From: Acidobacteriota bacterium | GTDB lineage: Bacteria; Acidobacteriota; Terriglobia; Terriglobales; Acidobacteriaceae | NCBI GenBank assembly: GCA_003225005.1 | Contig: QIAN01000162.1 | Location: 1-64,000 of the forward strand | DNA length: 64,000 nt | Direction: 5' to 3' | Shown here: one piece after another, positions 35,191 to 44,640 of the stretch | How positions within the stretch are numbered: position 1 is the first letter of the stretch | Layout: every line of letters begins with the position of its first letter | Notes under the pieces: generated by a model | The model's input: the letters and a program-made list of their open reading frames with translations, nothing else | Database searches by the model: none | Told to the model about the DNA's origin: nothing | Position numbers and translations under genes: made by a program

Positions 35191-35721
35191 ATGAAAGCCG
35201 AACGCACAATCCCGTTGAATGCCTCCGTGCACTCTGTGCCCCCTGTGGTGAAGAACTTGGCAGTCATCCCAGCCCAGACGTCGACCCAAATCGCCCAAGC
35301 CCGCGAATTATTTCTGGAGTACGCTCAATCTCTCGGCTTCAGCCTCTGCTTCCAGAATTTCGACAAAGAACTAGCTGCCCTTCCCGGCGATTATGCGCCT
35401 CCGGACGGCCGTCTGCTGTTAGCGGAATATGAAGGCAAAGTCGCTGGTTGCGTGGCGCTGCACGGACTGGGCGACAATATCTGTGAAATGAAGCGGCTTT
35501 ATCTCCGCCCTGAATTTCGCGGAAAACGCTTGGGACGAGCGCTGGCGGAGTGCGTCATTGCCGAGGCACGACGGATCGGCTATCACCGTATGCGGCTCGA
35601 TACGGTCGAACCGTTGATGGGCGACGCTGTAGCGATGTATCGCAAAATGGGCTTCAAGGAGATCCCCCCCTATCGCCCAAACCCCATTGCAGGCGCCATC
35701 TATATGGAGCTAGAGTTGTGA
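35191..35721 (+). CDS. GNAT family N-acetyltransferase
   Basis: 176 residues. Core GNAT fold from about residue 28: LLLAEYEGKVAGCVALH (strands 2-4), CEMKRLYLRPEFRGKRLGRALAECV with the acetyl-CoA loop R-G-K-R-L-G, and DTVEPLMGDAVAMYRKMGF near the C-terminus, where a helix closes on AMYRKMGF. The first ~27 residues look like a non-conserved extension. Substrate unknown. It lies 35 bases after fabG and 11 bases before the hydrolase gene, likely in one transcript. Confidence 0.88.
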   Translation: MKAERTIPLNASVHSVPPVVKNLAVIPAQTSTQIAQARELFLEYAQSLGFSLCFQNFDKELAALPGDYAPPDGRLLLAEYEGKVAGCVALHGLGDNICEMKRLYLRPEFRGKRLGRALAECVIAEARRIGYHRMRLDTVEPLMGDAVAMYRKMGFKEIPPYRPNPIAGAIYMELEL

Positions 35722-35732
35722 GGGTCCCGAGG

Positions 35733-36485
35733 ATGAATCCCCTGAAAAACATTGCTCTGGGTTTACTCGTCATTGTTTTCGCCCTGGCCTCGTTCGCTGC
35801 CGAGGGCAAGAACGTTTCTTACAAGAGCGGCGGCGAGACCGTACAAGGCATGCTCTACACACCGCCGGGGAAGGGACCGTTTCCCGCCATCATCGTTATC
35901 CACGAATATTGGGGACTCAACGAATGGGTGAAGGAACAAGCCTCGAAGCTGTCCGACCAGGGCTACGTGGCGCTGGCTGTGGACCTCTATCGTGGCACGG
36001 TCGCAGACAACCCCGAACTTGCCCACCAACTGATGCGCGGCTTGCCGGAAGACCGGGCCAAGCGCGATCTTCACGCTGCTTTTGAATTTCTCCCGACGCA
36101 GCCTAAGGCGAGGAAAGACCGCATAGGTTCCATCGGCTGGTGCATGGGCGGCGGCTATTCGCTGGACGTGGCGTTACAAGAGCCCACGCTGGCCGCCGAC
36201 GTTATCCACTACGGCCATCTCGCCACGGACTCGGAGGCGCTAAACAAGATCAATGCGGCTATTCTCGGGATCTTCGGGGGAAACGATCAGGGCATCCCGC
36301 CGGAGTCAGTGAAAATGTTCGAGGCAACTTTGAAGCAAATTGGCAAAAGGGTCGAGATCAAGATGTATCCCGATGCAGGCCATGGCTTTGAAAATCCTAA
36401 TAACAAAGCCGGGTACCGCCCCGACGACGCCGCTGATGCCTGGAAAAGAACGATCACGTTTTTGGTCGATACTCTCAAGAAATAA
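35733..36485 (+). CDS. Secreted dienelactone hydrolase family protein
   Basis: 250 residues from ATG 35733 with GGA before it; signal peptide at residues 1-23 (IALGLLVIVFALASFA). Alpha/beta hydrolase with a Cys nucleophile in IGSIGWCMGGGYSLD (about residue 140), Asp in IFGGNDQGIPP and His in DAGHGFENP. This is the dienelactone hydrolase pattern (GxCxGG). Family members have varied esterase activity; no chlorocatechol genes are near, so the substrate is open. The upstream open frame from 35550 is acetyltransferase antiphase sequence. Confidence 0.9.
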   Translation: MNPLKNIALGLLVIVFALASFAAEGKNVSYKSGGETVQGMLYTPPGKGPFPAIIVIHEYWGLNEWVKEQASKLSDQGYVALAVDLYRGTVADNPELAHQLMRGLPEDRAKRDLHAAFEFLPTQPKARKDRIGSIGWCMGGGYSLDVALQEPTLAADVIHYGHLATDSEALNKINAAILGIFGGNDQGIPPESVKMFEATLKQIGKRVEIKMYPDAGHGFENPNNKAGYRPDDAADAWKRTITFLVDTLKK

Positions 36486-36664
36486 GAAGAGGCCGCTAAT
36501 TGCGATAGGGATCAGACGGTTGCAGCGTGCGCGATCGCACAAATAATTCCGTGAACTCTGTGCAAATTGCGGGCCGCCGGTTTGTCAAGTCTCAATTTTC
36601 CACATGGCACTAATTTCCTCTTGCCAGACGATTCCGATGTGGTTACTATGCACGCATCCTAGTC

Positions 36665-37027
36665 ATGCTCCCCACCATCAACATAGGCGAGACCATTCGA
36701 AACTACCGGCTGCAGAAAGGCATGTCCCAGGGCGACATTGAGAAACGCACCGGCCTGCTGCGCTGCTATCTTTCGCGAGTGGAAAACGGCCATACCATTC
36801 CTTCGCTCGACACGCTGTCGAAAATTGCTGGCGCCATGGAGATCGCGCTTTCGCAATTCTTCTCCGAGTCAGGCCACGCGAACGGATCCAAGGGCCTGCC
36901 TCAGCTTTCCGATGATGAACTACGGTTCTTGAGCCAGATTCGCCGCTACGCCACCAACCTGAACGATAGCGACCGCAAGCTGGTCCTGGCCATGGTCAAG
37001 AAGATGGCGTCAAGTTCGGGGAAGTAG
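36665..37027 (+). CDS. XRE-family DNA-binding protein
   Basis: 120 residues. Helix-turn-helix of the Cro/CI type over residues 5-65: IRNYRLQKGMSQGDIEKRTG, then LSRVENGHTIPSLDTLSKIA and AMEIALSQFF. The C-terminal ~50 residues (DDELRFLSQIRRYATNLN) are charged and probably helical, without a sensor domain. Targets unknown. Stands alone with about 180 bases in front. Confidence 0.87.
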   Translation: MLPTINIGETIRNYRLQKGMSQGDIEKRTGLLRCYLSRVENGHTIPSLDTLSKIAGAMEIALSQFFSESGHANGSKGLPQLSDDELRFLSQIRRYATNLNDSDRKLVLAMVKKMASSSGK

Positions 37028-37050
37028 CCGTTTAGCCCGCAGCGACCCAA

Positions 37051-37078
37051 GCCAAGAACTAAAGCCTAAAGCCAATTG
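37051..37078. repeat. Short period-7 degenerate repeat
   Basis: Four heptads, GCCAAGA-ACTAAAG-CCTAAAG-CCAATTG, in the gap after the XRE gene. Weaker than the other heptad tracts at 53004, 53506 and 60205, but of the same period. Confidence 0.4.
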
Positions 37079-37174
37079 CCGCCCCAGGGTACTTTCGTAC
37101 CATGACCTCGGTGCCCGACGGGTACCTCGCTGCCCAGGCCGACACCTCCTACACTAGGTTCTGGAGGCTCTCGC

Positions 37175-37831
37175 GTGACCACCGACGAAGAACTGAATGT
37201 TCTCGACTCGCAGCTGCGGCGGTTGAAGATCGAGTACGAGATCTATTTCAACAATCCCGCAAAGCGGCCTCCCACCGACATCGAGTGGAAGGTACTGGCG
37301 CTGCTGCGCAAGTTTTCCGACGGCGGCCGCATGAACTTTACGCAACGTTTCCGCTACAACGAAATGGCCCAGCGCTATGCCATATACAGCGACCTATGGC
37401 GCAAGAAAGCTCGCATTCGGGAAGAGGGCTACCGACGGCCTCAGGACGCGCTGCTCTCGATCCAGGGAGTGCGTGAGGAAGAACACGAGCCTCAGCACCC
37501 CACCGTGTACGGGGTGAATCACGCCGCGGCGGCCGAGGCTGCAGCTGCAGGAGTGGCAGCTGCCCCGGCGCTAGAGACACCGGCGTCGCAACCCTTCACG
37601 TTGAAGCGAGTTGACAAGAAGGAACACGAGCAAGTCGAGCGCCTGTACAATGCCTTGGTCGCGGCCAAGAAAAAAGCTGGAGAAAATGTTTCCGGTGATC
37701 TCGAATCTTTCGCCACCTTCGTGCAGAAGAAGACCCAGCAAATTCGCAAGCGGTACAGCTGCGAAAGCGTGGAATATTCGGTCGAACTGGCGGAGGGCGG
37801 GGTCAAGCTGAAGGCTAAGGCAAAAGTCTAG
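37175..37831 (+). CDS. MXAN_5187-like hypothetical protein
   Basis: 218 residues, GTG start with GGAGG eight bases upstream. Two helical segments: residues 1-90 (DEELNVLDSQLRRLKIEYE, MAQRYAIYSDLWRKKARI) and residues 140-218 (EQVERLYNALVAAKKKAGEN, FVQKKTQQIRKRYSCESV), joined by an Ala-rich linker (AAAAEAAAAGVAAAP). The C-terminal part resembles the domain I know from the myxobacterial MXAN_5187 family; in that family the function is undefined. No signal peptide or membrane helix. Confidence 0.78.
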   Translation: MTTDEELNVLDSQLRRLKIEYEIYFNNPAKRPPTDIEWKVLALLRKFSDGGRMNFTQRFRYNEMAQRYAIYSDLWRKKARIREEGYRRPQDALLSIQGVREEEHEPQHPTVYGVNHAAAAEAAAAGVAAAPALETPASQPFTLKRVDKKEHEQVERLYNALVAAKKKAGENVSGDLESFATFVQKKTQQIRKRYSCESVEYSVELAEGGVKLKAKAKV

Positions 37832-37989
37832 CGCGGAAGGTTAGTTACAAGCGGTCAACCCTCGTTTATTTTTGGACCCGGTTTCACTCTATCTAAATCT
37901 TTAGGCTCCTCCGGTTCTGCTCGGCAGATGTGCAATTGCTGATAGAATTTTCCTTGTCAGCTCCGCACATCATCCGCCGAGGCCGCTCA

Positions 37990-39558
37990 ATGTCTCCAGC
38001 CCAAACCAAGATTCGGCGCGCCATTCTCAGTGTCACCGACAAGACCGGCTTGCCGGACTTCGCGCGGAGACTGGCCGAACTGGGCGTGGAGCTGATTTCA
38101 ACTGGGGGAACGGCGAAGTTGCTGCGCGACTCCGGGATCGCGGTCAGGGACGTTTCGGAGCTTACCGGCTTCCCCGAAATGTTCGACGGCCGCGTGAAGA
38201 CGCTGCATCCCAAGGTGCACGGCGGAATCCTTCACCGGCGCCAAGATGCCGCCCACGTTGCAGCCGTTGCTGAACACGACATTGCGCCAATTGACATGGT
38301 AGTGGTGAACCTTTACGCCATCGAGAAGACCGCGACCAAGCCGGATGTGCAGTTCGAGGAACTGGTCGAGAACATCGACATCGGGGGACCTTCGATGATC
38401 CGCTCCGCCGCCAAGAATTTTCACGATGTCGCCGTCCTAATCTCGCCCGCCGATTACCACGCCATTGCTGAAGAAATGACCAGTTCCGGCGGCAGCCTCT
38501 CACTCGCCACCAAGTGGCGTCTCGCGCAGAAGGCGTTCGCGACTACTGCGGCTTATGATTCGTCCATCGCGTCCACTCTGGAGCGTGTCAGCACCAATGG
38601 CAATTTCCAGCTCCGCGGTGCAGAAGGCTTTCCGCAGACTTTGCGTCTCTCGTTCCAGAAAAAGCTCGATCTGCGCTACGGTGAAAACCCGCATCAGAAA
38701 GCCGCCATGTATTCGGACGGCTCGGACGCAGGCGTGGCCAACGCCCGCCAGCTCCAGGGTAAAGACCTTTCCTACAACAACATCGTGGACTTAGAGGCCG
38801 CCTGGGACCTGGCCCAGGAATTCGAGGAGCCGGTCTGCGCCATCATCAAGCACACTAATCCCTGCGGCGTGGCTACTGGGAAGACCCTGGCCGAAGCTTA
38901 CCAGCGCGCTTTGGAATGCGACCCTGTTTCGGCCTTCGGCGGAGTAATCGGCGCAAACCGCCCGGTGGACAGCGAGGCCGCCGACGAAATGCACAAGCTG
39001 TTCCTCGAAGTCATTGCGGCCCCCGCCTTCGACGAACCTGCCATAGCTAAGTTTGCTTCCAAGAAGAATTTGCGCCTGGTCGAAGTCGTTTCCGCAAATC
39101 AGAAATGGGTACTCAAGAATGTTTCCGGAGGAATGCTGGTACAAGACGCCGACACCCGCTCACTTCAGGAATCGGATCTGAAAGTGGTCACAAAGCGCGC
39201 ACCCACGGCAGAGGAAAAGCGCGCCCTTCTCTTCGCCTGGAAGGTATGCAAACACGTCAAATCCAATGCCATCGTATATGCCCGCGACGGGCAAACGGTC
39301 GGAGTTGGAGCGGGCCAGATGAGTCGAGTCGACTCCTCCAAGATCGGCGCCATGAAGGCCCAACTTGCGCTGAAAGGAACTGTGGCGGCCTCTGACGCTT
39401 TTTTCCCTTTCCCCGACGGGGTGGAAGAAATCGCCAAGGCCGGCGCCACCGCCATCATTCAACCCGGGGGCTCGCAGCGGGATTCCACCGTCATTGAAGC
39501 GGCTGACCGCTTGGGTCTGGCCATGATTTTCACCGGAGTGCGTCATTTCCGGCACTAG
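37990..39558 (+). CDS. purH: Bifunctional AICAR transformylase / IMP cyclohydrolase
   Basis: 522 residues from ATG 37990 (MSPAQTKIRRAILSV). Last two steps of purine synthesis. N-terminal MGS-like cyclohydrolase domain (residues 5-200: AILSVTDKTGL, STGGTAKLL, FDGRVKTLHPKVHGGIL, VENIDIGGPSMIRSAAKN) and C-terminal transformylase (LRYGENPHQKAA, KHTNPCGVA with catalytic Lys-His, DAFFPFPDGVEEIAKAG, QPGGSQRD). It consumes the AICAR that HisF/HisH release. Intact, standalone. Confidence 0.97.
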   Translation: MSPAQTKIRRAILSVTDKTGLPDFARRLAELGVELISTGGTAKLLRDSGIAVRDVSELTGFPEMFDGRVKTLHPKVHGGILHRRQDAAHVAAVAEHDIAPIDMVVVNLYAIEKTATKPDVQFEELVENIDIGGPSMIRSAAKNFHDVAVLISPADYHAIAEEMTSSGGSLSLATKWRLAQKAFATTAAYDSSIASTLERVSTNGNFQLRGAEGFPQTLRLSFQKKLDLRYGENPHQKAAMYSDGSDAGVANARQLQGKDLSYNNIVDLEAAWDLAQEFEEPVCAIIKHTNPCGVATGKTLAEAYQRALECDPVSAFGGVIGANRPVDSEAADEMHKLFLEVIAAPAFDEPAIAKFASKKNLRLVEVVSANQKWVLKNVSGGMLVQDADTRSLQESDLKVVTKRAPTAEEKRALLFAWKVCKHVKSNAIVYARDGQTVGVGAGQMSRVDSSKIGAMKAQLALKGTVAASDAFFPFPDGVEEIAKAGATAIIQPGGSQRDSTVIEAADRLGLAMIFTGVRHFRH

Positions 39559-39639
39559 CAATCTGTCGATTTGTTGCACTGATCGCTGTAAAGGCACAGC
39601 TCGCTCCGGAAAGTCTTTACCCCAGGTTGACGCTCTGTC

Positions 39640-39965
39640 TCTACCATTTTTGAAAATTATGCCGACGGCACTAATGATGATCATTCCGAAGCCGGCAACG
39701 TGGTTCCATCGAAACGGCTGCTTCAAATGAGAAACTGAGAAAACGGAAAAAACCACGAGAGTAATGACTTCCGGAATGGTCTTCAGCTGTGCCGCGTTGA
39801 ATTCGTAGGAGCCAATGCGATTGGCGGGAGCCTGGAAGCAGTATTCGAACAACACGATCATCCAACTGAGCAGGATTACTGTGAACAGGAGTACGTTGCG
39901 ATAATTTCAAGTGGCCCTACCAGGCAAAAGTCGTGAAAATATTTGAAATGGTAAGATCAGTGAGT
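39640..39965 (-). pseudogene. Decayed DMT-family (DUF486-type) membrane protein gene
   Basis: Minus-strand reading gives LTISNIFTTFAW, then a TAG (39919-39917) where the family has Tyr in FAWYGHLK, then GHLK, a one-base shift, YRNVLLFTVILLSWMIVLFEY, CFQAPANRIGSYEFNAAQL, KTIPEVITLVVFSVFSV and FRWNHVAGFGMIIISAVG. The normal stop after the last helix is also lost, so the frame runs on into purH antisense. These match the small four-helix DUF486/DMT-type proteins. A nonsense codon plus a frameshift in an otherwise well kept sequence points to recent inactivation. Confidence 0.78.
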
Positions 39966-40149
39966 CTCCCTAAACTATTAAGCGCTGACATCTCTACCGT
40001 AAACCAGTTGATTGCATCAGCCTATGCGAGCTACAGAGTATGAGATAGCGTTCCAGATGTTCTTTACGGGTTTTGCGGTTACAATTTGTTGCCGGCAACC
40101 AGCCGCGTGAGAATCCCGCCTGCAAGCCAACCATCAGATCCCGGTCGCC

Positions 40150-41142
40150 GTGGTAGGAGTGGGCGTTTTCGGACGAAATCATGCTCGCGTTTACAAAGAA
40201 CTCGAGCAGCAAGGTGAACCTGTACGCCTGGTGGGGGTTGTAGATCCTGACCTGAACCGCGCCGATGCCGTGGCCCGCGAGTTTGGCTGCCGCGCCTTCG
40301 GGTCCGCGAAACAGATGCTCAGTACTCACAGCGAAGTCCGAGCGGCGTCGGTAGCGGCGCCCACTGCACATCATCTTGCGGTCGCCCGCGCGCTAATGGA
40401 ATCGGGCACAGACGTTTTGATCGAGAAACCACTGGCGTCGTCGCTCGCCGAGGCCGACACCCTAGTGCAACTGGCCGCGGACCACAAAAGAATAGCCCAG
40501 GTCGGGCACCTGGAGCGCTTCAATCCTGCTGTCCGTGCCACCATTCCTTTGCTAACGCAGCCCATGTTTTTTGAGGTGCACCGGCTCAGCGTGTTCTCGC
40601 CACGTTCGCTGGATGTGGATGTGGTGCTCGATCTCATGATCCACGACCTTGACATAGTGCTGGCGTTCGCCGATTCGACGGTAAAAGAAGTCCGCGCTGT
40701 CGGGCTGCCTATTCTTTCCGGCAAAGTGGATATAGCCAATGTGCGGCTGGAGTTCGAATCAGGCTGCGTGGCCAACTTCACCGCTAGCCGCGTTTCCACC
40801 GAGCGGGTGCGCAAGGTACGTTTTTTCCAGCCACGCCAGTACGTGTCTCTCGACTACGGACGCCAGGAAGTGCTGGTCTTCACCGTCGCAGGAGACAGCG
40901 AAGCCGCCGGCGCTCCGTCCGCGAATCCGCAGATTAAAGTTGCCAAGCCTGTGGTGGCTTCAGAAGAGCCCTTGCATGCGGAGCTGAAGTCATTCTTGAA
41001 TGCGGTGCGTCATCGTTCTGCTCCCGCCGTTTCCCTCGAAGACGGCCGCCGGGCGCTCGCGCTCGCCCTCGACATCGTCGCTGCTATCCGCGATCACGGG
41101 AAAAAGGTTGATCTCCCGACTATTGCTGGGGCTACGCGCTGA
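40150..41142 (+). CDS. Gfo/Idh/MocA family oxidoreductase
   Basis: About 330 residues. Rossmann NAD(P)-binding domain: VGVGVFGRNHARVYKEL, ASVAAPTAHHLAVA, DVLIEKPLASSLAEA (EKP motif about residue 90), GHLERFNPA near 120; C-terminal dehydrogenase domain with LDLMIHDLDIVLAF (His-Asp) near 165. The start is uncertain: GTG 40150 cuts off part of the first strand (IPVAV), and the only in-frame alternatives back to the TGA at 40108 are rare codons such as CTG 40120. Family members act on sugars or UDP-sugars; in some Acidobacteria a relative lies among lipid A genes, here it does not. Confidence 0.87.
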   Translation: MVGVGVFGRNHARVYKELEQQGEPVRLVGVVDPDLNRADAVAREFGCRAFGSAKQMLSTHSEVRAASVAAPTAHHLAVARALMESGTDVLIEKPLASSLAEADTLVQLAADHKRIAQVGHLERFNPAVRATIPLLTQPMFFEVHRLSVFSPRSLDVDVVLDLMIHDLDIVLAFADSTVKEVRAVGLPILSGKVDIANVRLEFESGCVANFTASRVSTERVRKVRFFQPRQYVSLDYGRQEVLVFTVAGDSEAAGAPSANPQIKVAKPVVASEEPLHAELKSFLNAVRHRSAPAVSLEDGRRALALALDIVAAIRDHGKKVDLPTIAGATR

Positions 41143-41408
41143 CCTCGTATGCCCGATTTGCGATTGCCGATTAAGGGAATTGCGTTGTGCGTTGTTTTCT
41201 GCTGAGTCCGTTTATGACGAACTGCACCAGCGCCGAGGTTTACAAATGTTTACGCCCCGAAGTCTCAGCCCATTCGTAGTGAGCAGAATCGCCTGAAAGA
41301 TGCGAAAATAAAGACAACTTGGCGGCAGCCGTCGAAGTGCATTCTTCCGTGAAACGCGGGATCGAACGCAGCGTCTCGATTGCGTGTCTAATCAGCCAAG
41401 ACTGACGC

Positions 41409-42518
41409 ATGCCGATTACGCAAATTCCATTCCAGGACCCGGTGGCGCCGCCCAAGCCTCCCCCCGCGGAACAACAGCTCGGTCTTTACGACGCGGAGGG
41501 GTGGGAGACCGCTTACCGTGACCTGGATGATGCTCGTGTGCCGCACCTGCTCATCCAGTTGCAGGACGATTTGGCGCGCTCCCGTCGCAGGGAAGCAGCG
41601 TGGATTTCCATCATCACACACCTTGTGCTGATCATCCTGGTGGTCAACATCGAAAGATTGGAAAAGTACTTGCCGTGGCACTCGGTGATCGTAGTTTCAC
41701 CGAATGATGCAACTCGCGGTAAGGATGTCACATTCTTGGCGCTTCCCCCCGATGCGCAGAAGCTAACACGTAAATCAAACACCAACATCATTTCTGATAA
41801 AGATCGCATCGCAACCTCGCGCCACCCCGAACTCGATCCCAAGGAGTTGCGGAAGATTCTCGCTACTCCTCCTCCAGGCGCGCCCGGACCGAACGGCCCT
41901 CGAATGCCGCAGCCGGCGGCACCCTCTGCGCCCGCGGTGGCACAAAATCAGCAACCTCAGCAGCAGACGGGTCAGGAGCCGATGCAACATCCGCCCAGCG
42001 AGGCCAATGCAGTGGCCAAGCTGCAGCTTCCTGCCAAGCCGAATCCATTCAAACTGGGTGGCGCCATGTCTCCTGGATCCGCCATTCAAGAAGCCACCCG
42101 TGAGGCGGCAACGCGGCGTGGTGGAGGCGGCCAGGAAGGCGATTTCGGCTTAGGAACCGGCGCCCATGGCCGCCAAATGGGTGCGCTCGAAGTCTTGAGC
42201 GATACGCAGGGAGTGGATTTCGGACCTTATCTCGCGCGCATTCTGCAAGACGTCAAAGAGAATTGGTATCGACTCATTCCTGAATCTGCCGTCATGAAGA
42301 AGGGCAAGCTGGCGATCGAGTTTGCCATCACCAAGGATGGCAAGGTCGCGGGCATGAAGTTGACAGATTCCTCCGGCGACGTCGCTCTCGATCGCGCAGC
42401 CTGGGGCGGTATCACCGCTTCGAACCCCTTCCCCCCCTTACCCAGTGATTTCGGTGGGCAGTATCTCGCCTTGCGTTTTCGCTTCTACTACAACCCCGAC
42501 AAGTCCGAACTGGAGTAG
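41409..42518 (+). CDS. TonB-type C-terminal domain protein with membrane anchor
   Basis: 369 residues. One membrane helix at about residues 68-86 (ISIITHLVLIILVVNI) follows a cytoplasmic N-terminus; a Pro/Gln-rich periplasmic linker (residues 155-240, for example PQPAAPSAPAVAQNQQPQQQ) leads to a TonB/TolA-like C-terminal domain (about 275-365: VKENWYRLIPESA, GKLAIEFAITKDGKVAGMKL, ALDRAAWGGI, LALRFRFYYN). It may couple inner-membrane energy to an outer-membrane receptor, but no ExbBD or receptor genes are near. Confidence 0.83.
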   Translation: MPITQIPFQDPVAPPKPPPAEQQLGLYDAEGWETAYRDLDDARVPHLLIQLQDDLARSRRREAAWISIITHLVLIILVVNIERLEKYLPWHSVIVVSPNDATRGKDVTFLALPPDAQKLTRKSNTNIISDKDRIATSRHPELDPKELRKILATPPPGAPGPNGPRMPQPAAPSAPAVAQNQQPQQQTGQEPMQHPPSEANAVAKLQLPAKPNPFKLGGAMSPGSAIQEATREAATRRGGGGQEGDFGLGTGAHGRQMGALEVLSDTQGVDFGPYLARILQDVKENWYRLIPESAVMKKGKLAIEFAITKDGKVAGMKLTDSSGDVALDRAAWGGITASNPFPPLPSDFGGQYLALRFRFYYNPDKSELE

Positions 42519-42538
42519 GACTCTTAGCAGCGATTCCT

Positions 42539-44590
42539 CTACCACACGCGGCAGCGATTTTGATTCACCATCGGCGATCCTACTTTGCAATGGAATGCCT
42601 GCTGGAATTCGGGCATGTTTGAGACCACACCGTTGGCGCGATATTGCTCGGGAGAATGCGGATCCACCGTCGCGCGCAGACGCCTGTTCTCGTCTCGTTC
42701 ATTGGCGCACCAGCTCTGGCCGTAGCCGACGAAGAAACGCTGCTCGGGGGTGAGTTCATCCAGGGGCTGCAGGTTTTGTCCCTGGGTGTCTTCCTTCCAC
42801 GCCATGTAAGCCAGAATCAGTCCGCCCAGATCGGCGACATCCTCGCCCAGTGTGAGTTTTCCGTTGATCTTGATGTCGTCAATGATGGTGTAGCCGGAAT
42901 ACTGGTCTGCGATGCAGGTGGCTCGCTTTATGAATTCCTTTTCGTCGTCCGGGGTCCACCACTGGCGCAGATTGCCCTGAGCATCGTACTGGCGGCCTTC
43001 ATCGTCGAAGCCGTGGGTGAGTTCGTGTCCAATGGTGCCGCCGGTGTTGCCATAGTTGGGTGCGTCATCGGAACTAGGGTCGAAAAGCGGCGGCTGCAAC
43101 ACGCCCGCCGGAAAATTGATGTCGTTCATTTGATCGTTGTAATAGGCGTTGACCGTCGGAGGAGTCATGTCCCATTCTCCGCGGTCCACGGGCTTTCCGA
43201 TTTTGGCCAGTTGCCGATTGAACTCGAATTGCCGAGCTCGCAGAACGTTGCCCAACTTGTCGCCGCGAATGATTTTAAGTTTGCCGTAATCGCGCCATTT
43301 GTCGGGATAGCCAACCTTATTGGCAACGGCGTGCAATTTCACCAAGGCTAGCGGTTTGGTGCCGGCGCTCATCCAGGGCAGGGTATCGATGTCCGCCTCC
43401 ATCGCGCTCTCGATCTCCTTCACCATCCGGACCGCTTGCCGCTTGGCTTCGGGGCTGAAGTATTTCTCCACATAGGCCTGCCCCAGCGCCTCACCGAGAT
43501 CATCGTCCACGTCTTCCGTGCAGCGTTTCCATCGCGGTTCAATTTCCTGAACCCCCTGCAAGGTCTTTTCGTAGAAATCAAAATCAGCGTTCACGAATGC
43601 CGAAGACAGATGGCGGGCATTGGCGTGAATCAAATGCCAGCGCAGATATGTCTCCCAGCTGGCCAAGTCTCCCTTTTCGATCTCGGCGTTCATCGCCTTG
43701 AAGAATTCTGGCGTGGCAACGTTCAGACTGGCAAGAGATGGCAAGCCCACTTTCGCAAAATAAGTCTTCCACTGAAATGAAGGAGCCAGGGCTTCGAACT
43801 CCTGTACCGTCATTTTGTGATAAAGCTTCTGCGGATCGCGCCGCTCCACACGAGTCATTGATCCCTTCGCCAGGGCCGTCTCGATGCGCATCACGGTCTG
43901 CGCCTCGGCGGCGGATCTTTCCGGCTTATCGCCGAGAAGCTCGAACATCTTCTGCACGTGTGCCCGGTAACTCTGGCGCAGTTGCTGTGATTTTTCGTCG
44001 TCCTTCAGGTAGTAGTCGCGATCTGGCAATCCCAGACCGCCTTGATCCGCCTCAGCAATGATCTGTGCAGAATCCTTCGCGTCCTGATCGGAGCGAAAGT
44101 GAAACAGAGTCCCGCGCCGATACAGGGGCAAGCCATAAATGCCATCGGCGAGGAGTACGGCCAGACCTGGTTTGGAGCGGATACCCTCAATGCCGGCGAA
44201 GCTTCGATTGAGTGGCTTTATGCCCGCCGCTTCTACTGCCTTTTCGTCTGTGCACGAGGCGTAATAGTCGCCAATTTTCTGGTGCGCGGAATCGCGCTGA
44301 GCATCCGATGCAGAGGCTGCTTCGAGAATCCCGCGCAGGCGACCAAGGTTTTCGTCCTGCAACTTGCCATACGCGCTCCAACTGGACTGGTCTGGGGGAA
44401 TCGGATTGTTCTTCATCCAGCCCCCGCAGGAGTATGTGTAGAAGTCCACGCAGGGGTCGATGCTCCGGTCCATGGAGGTTAGGTCCAGAACGGGCTGCGG
44501 CTTGGCCGTTCGAGAGGGCTGTTGCGCATTCGCCAGCGCCAAAAGTGAAGCGACTGCCGTGACAGTCAGAATGGTGCGTGTGATTACCAT
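42539..44590 (-). CDS. Secreted M13 family metallopeptidase (neprilysin type)
   Basis: About 683 residues from ATG 44590, chosen because GAGGG lies seven bases before it; signal peptide ITRTILTVTAVASLLALANA. N-terminal M13 domain DPCVDFYTYSCGGWMKNNPIP; catalytic zinc motif GTIGHELTHGFDDEGRQYD near residue 525 with third ligand Glu in TLGEDVADLGG near 585; C-terminal NMPEFQQAFHCKVGSPM and a final CRVW typical of the family. Probably degrades peptides in the periplasm or outside. The open frame continues upstream to 44863 but that is antisense of the next gene. Confidence 0.93.
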   Translation of the reverse strand: MVITRTILTVTAVASLLALANAQQPSRTAKPQPVLDLTSMDRSIDPCVDFYTYSCGGWMKNNPIPPDQSSWSAYGKLQDENLGRLRGILEAASASDAQRDSAHQKIGDYYASCTDEKAVEAAGIKPLNRSFAGIEGIRSKPGLAVLLADGIYGLPLYRRGTLFHFRSDQDAKDSAQIIAEADQGGLGLPDRDYYLKDDEKSQQLRQSYRAHVQKMFELLGDKPERSAAEAQTVMRIETALAKGSMTRVERRDPQKLYHKMTVQEFEALAPSFQWKTYFAKVGLPSLASLNVATPEFFKAMNAEIEKGDLASWETYLRWHLIHANARHLSSAFVNADFDFYEKTLQGVQEIEPRWKRCTEDVDDDLGEALGQAYVEKYFSPEAKRQAVRMVKEIESAMEADIDTLPWMSAGTKPLALVKLHAVANKVGYPDKWRDYGKLKIIRGDKLGNVLRARQFEFNRQLAKIGKPVDRGEWDMTPPTVNAYYNDQMNDINFPAGVLQPPLFDPSSDDAPNYGNTGGTIGHELTHGFDDEGRQYDAQGNLRQWWTPDDEKEFIKRATCIADQYSGYTIIDDIKINGKLTLGEDVADLGGLILAYMAWKEDTQGQNLQPLDELTPEQRFFVGYGQSWCANERDENRRLRATVDPHSPEQYRANGVVSNMPEFQQAFHCKVGSPMVNQNRCRVW

Positions 44591-44640
44591 TGCAGGTACC
44601 CTCATCCTGTCTGTTGGAAAAACGAAGAATGGCGCGGCAT

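Noticed and set aside
39160-39861. A 233-codon minus-strand frame through the purH 3' end
   Set aside because: Only its first third is protein-like (a truncated DMT-family sequence); the rest is purH antisense reached because the original stop was lost.
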